64,000 nt of DNA, taken from assembly GCA_947378425.1 (NCBI GenBank), contig CANCJV010000006.1, forward strand, positions 49,170-113,169, written 5' to 3'. Numbering within the stretch: position 1 is the stretch's first letter; each line of letters starts with the position of its first letter. Source of the DNA: Synechococcaceae cyanobacterium (GTDB lineage: Bacteria > Cyanobacteriota > Cyanobacteriia > PCC-6307 > Cyanobiaceae). The notes under the pieces were generated by a model that saw only the letters and a list, made by a program, of their open reading frames with translations, did not search any database and was not told where the DNA came from. This document shows positions 56,007 through 64,000 of this stretch, piece after piece. The translations under genes were made by a program, and so were the position numbers.

Positions 56007-57509
56007 ATGGCTCTGGTTCTGCTCCCCGGTCTCAACAACCTGATCGAGGACATCAGCGACGAGAAAAAATTGCCGACTCAGGTGGTGGAGGCGGCCCTGC
56101 GTGAAGCGCTGCTCAAGGGCTATGAGCGCTACCGCCGCACCCTCTACTTGGGCATCAGCGAAGATCCTTTTGAGGAGGACTACTTCAGCAACTTCGACGT
56201 GGCCCTGGATCTTGAAGAAGAGGGCTACCGCGTGCTGGCCAGCAAGATCATTGTCGAAGAAGTCGAAAGCGACGATCATCAGATCGCCATCGACGAAGTC
56301 CGGCAGGTGGCTGAGGATGCTCAGACCGGTGACACGGTTGTACTCGATGTCACCCCTGAAAAGGATGATTTCGGCCGCATGGCTGCCGCCACCACCAAGC
56401 AGGTGCTGGCCCAGAAACTGCGCGATCAGCAGCGCCGCATGATCCAGGAGGAGTTCGCCGACCTCGAAGATCCCGTGCTCACCGCCCGCGTGATTCGCTT
56501 TGAGCGACAGAGCGTGATCCTGGGCGTCAGCAGTGGTCTGGGCAGGCCTGAAGTGGAAGCCGAATTGCCGCGCCGTGACCAGCTGCCCAATGACAACTAC
56601 CGGGCGAATGCCACCTTCAAGGTGTTCCTCAAGGAAGTGAGTGAGGTGGCTCGGCGCGGCCCCCAGCTCTTTGTCTCCCGCTCCAATGCCGGCCTGGTGG
56701 TGTATCTCTTCGAAAATGAAGTGCCCGAAATCCAGGAGGGTTCTGTGCGGATTGTGGCTGTGGCACGGGAAGCCAACCCCCCTTCCAGGGCCGTCGGCCC
56801 CCGCACCAAGGTGGCCGTCGACAGTGTCGAGCGGGAAGTGGACCCCGTCGGTGCCTGCATCGGCGCCCGCGGTTCGCGCATCCAGCAGGTGGTGAACGAA
56901 CTGCGCGGCGAAAAAATCGACGTGATCCGCTGGTCTCCGGATCCAGGTCAGTACATCGCCAACTCCCTCAGTCCCGCCCGGGTCGAGATGGTGCGGCTGG
57001 TGGATCCGGACGGCCACCACGCCCACGTGCTGGTGCCACCGGATCAGCTGAGTCTGGCGATCGGCCGCGAGGGCCAGAACGTGCGACTGGCCGCCCGCCT
57101 CACCGGCTGGAAGATCGACATCAAGAACGCCCAGGAGTACGACCAGACCACCGAGGACCAGACAGTGTCCGGTCTGATCGCCCAGCGCCAGGAAGAGGAG
57201 GCCCTGCAGGCCGAAGCGGAAGCCCGCCTCCAGACCGAGCAGGCCATCCGGGCAGAAGAGGATGCCCGCCTGCGCGAGCTCTATCCCCTTCCCGAGGATG
57301 AGGAGGACTACGTCGAAGCCGAGCCCGATGGCGATGACGCCGCTGAGGCCGCCGCCCCAGGGGACGGATCCGTCGAAACCGGCGAAAGCGTGGCTGAAGC
57401 CGAGGATGCCGGCGCTGCCGGTACCGAAGCGGTCGGCGCTGAGGCTGACGTCGAAGGCGAGGCCAGCTCCGTTGGCGAAGGCGAGGCCAGCCTCGACACG
57501 GCCCGGTGA
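56007..57509 (+). CDS. nusA: Transcription termination/antitermination factor
   Basis: 500 residues. N-terminal RNAP-binding domain (~1-130), S1 domain, then KH1 (GACIGARGSRIQQVV) and KH2 (LSLAIGREGQNVRLAARL). The last ~110 residues are a coiled, then acidic Glu/Ala/Asp-rich tail (AEEDARLRELYPLPEDEEDY onward) without the E. coli-type AR domains, as is common in cyanobacteria. ATG at 56007 (MALVLLPGLNNLIEDI). The stop overlaps the ylxR GTG (GTGA). Confidence 0.96.
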   Translation: MALVLLPGLNNLIEDISDEKKLPTQVVEAALREALLKGYERYRRTLYLGISEDPFEEDYFSNFDVALDLEEEGYRVLASKIIVEEVESDDHQIAIDEVRQVAEDAQTGDTVVLDVTPEKDDFGRMAAATTKQVLAQKLRDQQRRMIQEEFADLEDPVLTARVIRFERQSVILGVSSGLGRPEVEAELPRRDQLPNDNYRANATFKVFLKEVSEVARRGPQLFVSRSNAGLVVYLFENEVPEIQEGSVRIVAVAREANPPSRAVGPRTKVAVDSVEREVDPVGACIGARGSRIQQVVNELRGEKIDVIRWSPDPGQYIANSLSPARVEMVRLVDPDGHHAHVLVPPDQLSLAIGREGQNVRLAARLTGWKIDIKNAQEYDQTTEDQTVSGLIAQRQEEEALQAEAEARLQTEQAIRAEEDARLRELYPLPEDEEDYVEAEPDGDDAAEAAAPGDGSVETGESVAEAEDAGAAGTEAVGAEADVEGEASSVGEGEASLDTAR

Positions 57510-57793
57510 GCGCTCAGGACCGGCGGCCGGTGCTGCGCCGCTGTGTGGCCTGCCGCAGCCTGCGCGATCGTCAGCTGCTCTGGCGGCTGATTCGCCAGGC
57601 TGATGGCAGCATTGCGCTCGACCTGGGTATGGGCCGCTCGGCCTATCTCTGCCAGGATCGGGCCTGCCTCGAGGAGGCCAGACGACGCAAGCGGCTGCAA
57701 CGGTCGCTTCGCGCTCAGATTGCGGATTCCATCATCGCGACCCTCGACGCACGACTCGAGGCAAGCGACGCCGCAACCGCTAAGGCAAGATGA
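57506..57793 (+). CDS. ylxR: YlxR family RNA-binding protein
   Basis: 95 residues from a GTG overlapping the nusA stop. The YlxR/DUF448 motif RRCVACRSLRDRQLLWRL near the N-terminus and GRSAYLCQDRACLEEA define the family. Basic and probably RNA-binding (published links to RNase P regulation in other bacteria). Always sits between nusA and infB. Confidence 0.92.
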   Translation: MSAQDRRPVLRRCVACRSLRDRQLLWRLIRQADGSIALDLGMGRSAYLCQDRACLEEARRRKRLQRSLRAQIADSIIATLDARLEASDAATAKAR

Positions 57794-57902
57794 TCACTGG
57801 CCGCAGTGTGCGTGCGGCCCGGTGGCACACCCGTTGCCCCGCTCGGCGCCCCTGTGGCCCCGTCCGGAGTTCACCCGTGGCCCCGCCCCTTCGGAGACCT
57901 GA

Positions 57903-61469
<3,567 letters not shown>

Positions 61470-61492
61470 GTCCCTTCCCGAGCGCCAGCCCC

Positions 61493-62905
61493 ATGAATCC
61501 CCGCAGCGAGCCCCTGCTCTGGCTTCAGCTGATCGCTGTCGGGGTGCTGCCGCTGGAGGCGCTGTTGCTGTTGCTGCTGCTTGCCGGCAGCGATCCAGGC
61601 CCGGTACCCGCCTTGGAGCGACTGCTCTGCTGGGGGCTCGGTGCCCTGCTGCCCGCCCTGGGACTCTGGCGTCGTCCTGCCGATGTCTGGTCTCTCCTGC
61701 TGCTGCAGACCCCCTTGCGGGCGCGGCGGCCGCTGCAGCAGCGACTCAGTGCCCTGCAGGAGGCTGTTGCGCTGCGACTGGGCCTGGGGAGCGGCTCAGC
61801 CCTGCTCCTGGCTCTGCTCTGGTGGAGTGACGACCACGCCGCCATCGCCGGCCCCTTCTCTCCCCTGGCGGAGAGCCCCCGGCTGGTGGGCCTGCTGCTG
61901 GCGGCCCTGCTGCTGGCCCTGATGCTCTGGCAATGGCAGCAGCTGCTCCAGAGCCTGTGGCTGCTCAGCCGCAGCACCGGCGCCATTGCGGCGGCGACGC
62001 CGATGACCAAACGGGACCTGGAGTTGCGCCGTCTCTGCCTGGGCCTGCCATTGCTGCTGCTCTCGCCCCTGCTCGAGCGCCTGCCGGAATCCCGGCCTCA
62101 GCCGCGGGCAGCCCAGCCCCACGCTCCGGAGCCTGGTTCGATCGTGGCGGCGACTGCCCGTGCCACGAGGCCTGCGGATCCACCGTCCGTCGAGCAGGAG
62201 GGCGCGCTCGCCACCGGCGCCAGTGAGACGGTCCCAGCGGAGTCTCACGGCACTTTCGCGGATCCAGGTCCGAAGGCTCCGCAGGAGCCCTCGGGTTCGG
62301 TCACGGCCCAGGCCGAAGCCAATGCCCTGGCCAAGAACGGCGCCGCGGCAGCTTCCCTGGCTTCTCCTCCTGCAGCGGCCTCCACTCCCGCTACGGCCAG
62401 CCGTGAGGTGCCTCAGCTGGAGCCGATCAGGACCGTTGCCCCCCCCTTGGAGACCCCGCCGGATTCGGCGTCCGCAGCCGCACCGAGTGACAGCGAAGCC
62501 GGCGATCCCGAAAACCCCGATCCGGCAGCGCGGAGCCACGAGCCACCGCTGCTGGAGTCCCAGGTCATTGCCGCCGGCCCGAGCGATCAGGGAGAGGCCC
62601 TCTCGCCTGCAGCGGATCCTGAAGCGACTCCTCGGGTGGCGATCCAGGCTGATCCGCTGATCATCGACTCGATCGCAGCGGCGACAACGGCATGGGGCTC
62701 CAGTGCCGACAGAGCCCAGACAAATTCTGATGCCGCCACCGAAGCCGGCGACACCCTGGCCACCTCTGGCGCCGCCACCCTTGAGGGCTCGCCAGGCCCG
62801 GACGAGGGGGAACCCGGCCTCTCAGACGCTGTCCCGATTGCGATCGAACCAGAGCAGGGAGCTGAACAGGGCCAGGGCGGAGACCTGGATCAGCAGATCG
62901 GATGA
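61493..62905 (+). CDS. Membrane protein with long disordered Pro/Ala/Ser tail
   Basis: 470 residues from the ATG at 61493 (MNPRSEPLLWLQLIAVG); the track's upstream extension lies inside infB. The first ~190 residues hold about four hydrophobic helices (GVLPLEALLLLLLLAG, SALLLALLWWS, LVGLLLAALLLALMLWQ, LPLLLLSPLLE), with a conserved-looking LRARRPLQQRLSALQE loop. The rest is a ~280-residue acidic, disorder-like tail of Ala/Pro/Ser/Asp. The N-terminal part resembles cyanobacterial low-complexity-tail membrane proteins that follow infB; I cannot assign a family. The 3' end overlaps the convergent DUF3493 gene by 84 bases. Confidence 0.65.
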   Translation: MNPRSEPLLWLQLIAVGVLPLEALLLLLLLAGSDPGPVPALERLLCWGLGALLPALGLWRRPADVWSLLLLQTPLRARRPLQQRLSALQEAVALRLGLGSGSALLLALLWWSDDHAAIAGPFSPLAESPRLVGLLLAALLLALMLWQWQQLLQSLWLLSRSTGAIAAATPMTKRDLELRRLCLGLPLLLLSPLLERLPESRPQPRAAQPHAPEPGSIVAATARATRPADPPSVEQEGALATGASETVPAESHGTFADPGPKAPQEPSGSVTAQAEANALAKNGAAAASLASPPAAASTPATASREVPQLEPIRTVAPPLETPPDSASAAAPSDSEAGDPENPDPAARSHEPPLLESQVIAAGPSDQGEALSPAADPEATPRVAIQADPLIIDSIAAATTAWGSSADRAQTNSDAATEAGDTLATSGAATLEGSPGPDEGEPGLSDAVPIAIEPEQGAEQGQGGDLDQQIG

Positions 62906-63103
62906 AGCCAGCTCGCCCCCGGCGGAGGCCCGCAGCGCCATGGTGGCCAGTCCCAGGCCAGCGGAGGCCACCAGGGCAAACCACAGCCCCCGGCGCAGGC
63001 TGCGCCAGGGGGTGCGGGCCTCCAGCAGCAGGCGACGGCGCAGCTCGGGATCCAAGGGCTTGGCTGCCCCGGGATCGGGCCCGGAACCGGGGCGTTGGGC
63101 CAT
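62822..63103 (-). CDS. DUF3493 family membrane protein
   Basis: 93 residues from the ATG at 63103 (MAQRPGSGPDPG); the track's TTG adds 8 residues. Core motif LDPELRRRLLLEARTPWRSL followed by two hydrophobic segments (LWFALVASAGLGLATMAL and LIQVSALALFSSLLWFD) matches DUF3493, found in cyanobacteria and chloroplasts (plant relatives include a photosystem II accumulation factor family). Thylakoid location is inferred. Its 3' 84 bases are opposite the tail of the upstream gene. The tRNA-Thr gene starts divergently 50 bases away. Confidence 0.8.
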   Translation of the reverse strand: MAQRPGSGPDPGAAKPLDPELRRRLLLEARTPWRSLRRGLWFALVASAGLGLATMALRASAGGELASSDLLIQVSALALFSSLLWFDRNRDSV

Positions 63104-63153
63104 GGGGATCGCCGACTTGGTTGACAACGACCGGATGCTACTTTCGGAGGCAT

Positions 63154-63225
<72 letters not shown>

Positions 63226-63425
63226 TTTTCAAACCTTCGTCTGCCCGTCCTGCCGACGCCGCCCAGCGCACCTTTCGGTGCGTCTTGACACGCAATTCGC
63301 GCCAGAACAGGGAGAACCTGTCTGAGCAACAACCCGAGGCATTGCGTCGCTCCATCGCTCTGACGTCCCGCGATCGGCTCGAAGACGGGCCTGTAGTTTT
63401 GAGCCCCCACGAGCATCGGGGTTCC

Positions 63426-64000
63426 GTGCGTCAACATCCCGTGAAGGCTGTTTCAGCTGTCGCAGATCCTGAGTCTGACGGGCTTCACCGCCGGGGCCTC
63501 AGGCGGATCGCCGGCGCCGCCCTGGGACAGGCGCGGCATCCGCATGGCCCTGCTGAAAAGCCGTTGCGCTGGGATTGGTCCTATGAAGCCAGCCCACCTG
63601 AGGCACCTGGGGCTGGTCTGAAGGCCAGGGGCACCCTGATCACCGATAACGACCCCGATGGGGATGGTTTTTATGAGGTGCTGAGGATCGAAGGCCGGCG
63701 CAATGGCGTCAGGATCACGGGCCTGGTACCCGCGGGCAGCTCCATTCCGGGCAATGTTGATGCCGTGACGGGGATTGCCTACAGCGTCGACAACAAAATT
63801 CAACTCGGCTCCAATTGTAGACAGCAAGGCCAAATGACGAGCCACGGTATTGGCTTTGCTCTGGCTGACGGCAGTTTCTCCAATCTTTTCTTTGCCTCTT
63901 ATCTCAACCCGCCAGTCTATATTGATTTCCACACCGAGCCGCCCTTTCCCGCTGGCCTGGTGGCACCCAATTCGGAAACAGTGATTCATTTTCATCTCCA
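63426..64000 (+). CDS. Hypothetical secreted-type protein, 5' part (cut by window end; not in the ORF track)
   Basis: The plus frame is open from a GTG at 63426 (another GTG at 63441) to the window end, ~191 codons. After a short Arg/Ala-rich lead it reads KARGTLITDNDPDGDGFYEV, then RIEGRRNGVRITGL, and later GIGFALADGSFSNLFFASYL. This pattern (a D/N-rich turn, GFY..L.I.G.RNGV.I.GL, G.GF.LADG) recurs in exported cyanobacterial proteins of unknown function, including some with PEP-CTERM or surface features (from memory). The minus ORF 63453..63995 over the same bases is the shadow. Completeness and C-terminal sorting signals cannot be seen. Confidence 0.6.
   Translation, partial: MRQHPVKAVSAVADPESDGLHRRGLRRIAGAALGQARHPHGPAEKPLRWDWSYEASPPEAPGAGLKARGTLITDNDPDGDGFYEVLRIEGRRNGVRITGLVPAGSSIPGNVDAVTGIAYSVDNKIQLGSNCRQQGQMTSHGIGFALADGSFSNLFFASYLNPPVYIDFHTEPPFPAGLVAPNSETVIHFHL

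Noticed and set aside
63267-63282. Small hairpin CGCACC-TTTC-GGTGCG after tRNA-Thr
   Set aside because: A 6-bp stem with only a weak TCTT following; too little to call a terminator.
63453-63995. 180-aa minus-strand ORF at the window end
   Set aside because: The plus frame over the same bases has a recognisable protein pattern and is open to the window edge.

Overview
The window is a GC-rich stretch of a cyanobacterial chromosome, most like a Synechococcus/Cyanobium-type picocyanobacterium. The evidence is the split RNA polymerase (separate rpoC1 and rpoC2), a high-light-inducible (HLIP) gene directly behind rpoC2, the DUF1257/ycf35 gene with DUF2997 and a ferredoxin, DUF3143 and DUF3493 genes, and a biotin operon that carries a BioK-like esterase. 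Everything is inferred from sequence reading; no database search was run.

Layout. 1-4472: biotin operon bioF(partial)-bioK-bioC-bioD-(tiny membrane protein)-bioA, making pimeloyl-ACP by the BioC/BioK methyl-ester route and carrying it to dethiobiotin; bioB is not in the window. 4498-6204: DUF3143 and a membrane-anchored J-protein on the minus strand, then rsmG. 6205-26470: an accessory block with an MFS transporter and one uninterrupted 17.8 kb gene for a 5920-residue mosaic protein. That protein has Asp-box propeller modules, LamG domains, FG-GAP calcium loops, RTX-like turns, a Calx-beta-like domain and a DUF4114-like C-terminus, with no N-terminal signal peptide; it is probably a giant secreted or cell-surface protein. 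26471-29918 (minus): aldo/keto reductase, ferredoxin, DUF1257, DUF2997, a HEAT-repeat protein and a small membrane protein.

30380-35828: an AmpG-like transporter facing a tightly overlapping minus-strand run that reads hli, rlmN, EF-hand protein, Coq4-like protein, MFS transporter. 35818-47534 (minus): information-processing cluster rpsT-tatD-rpoB-rpoC1-rpoC2 leading into hli. 47637-54913: hisD, an FAD-dependent oxidoreductase divergent from a secreted GH10-like protein, rpiA, a DegP/HhoA-type protease and a CpdA-like phosphoesterase. 54994-62905 (plus): a Cys-rich small protein, then the conserved rimP-nusA-ylxR-infB translation/transcription operon and a membrane protein with a long disordered tail. 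63103-64000: DUF3493 protein (minus), tRNA-Thr(CGT), and the 5' part of a gene cut by the window edge.

The most unusual items are the giant mosaic protein with its internal module duplications and an AT-richer inserted segment; an rlmN reading frame whose conserved N-terminus has no ATG, GTG or TTG start; and an aldo/keto reductase that seems to have lost its own iron-sulphur cysteines while a separate ferredoxin gene lies next to it.
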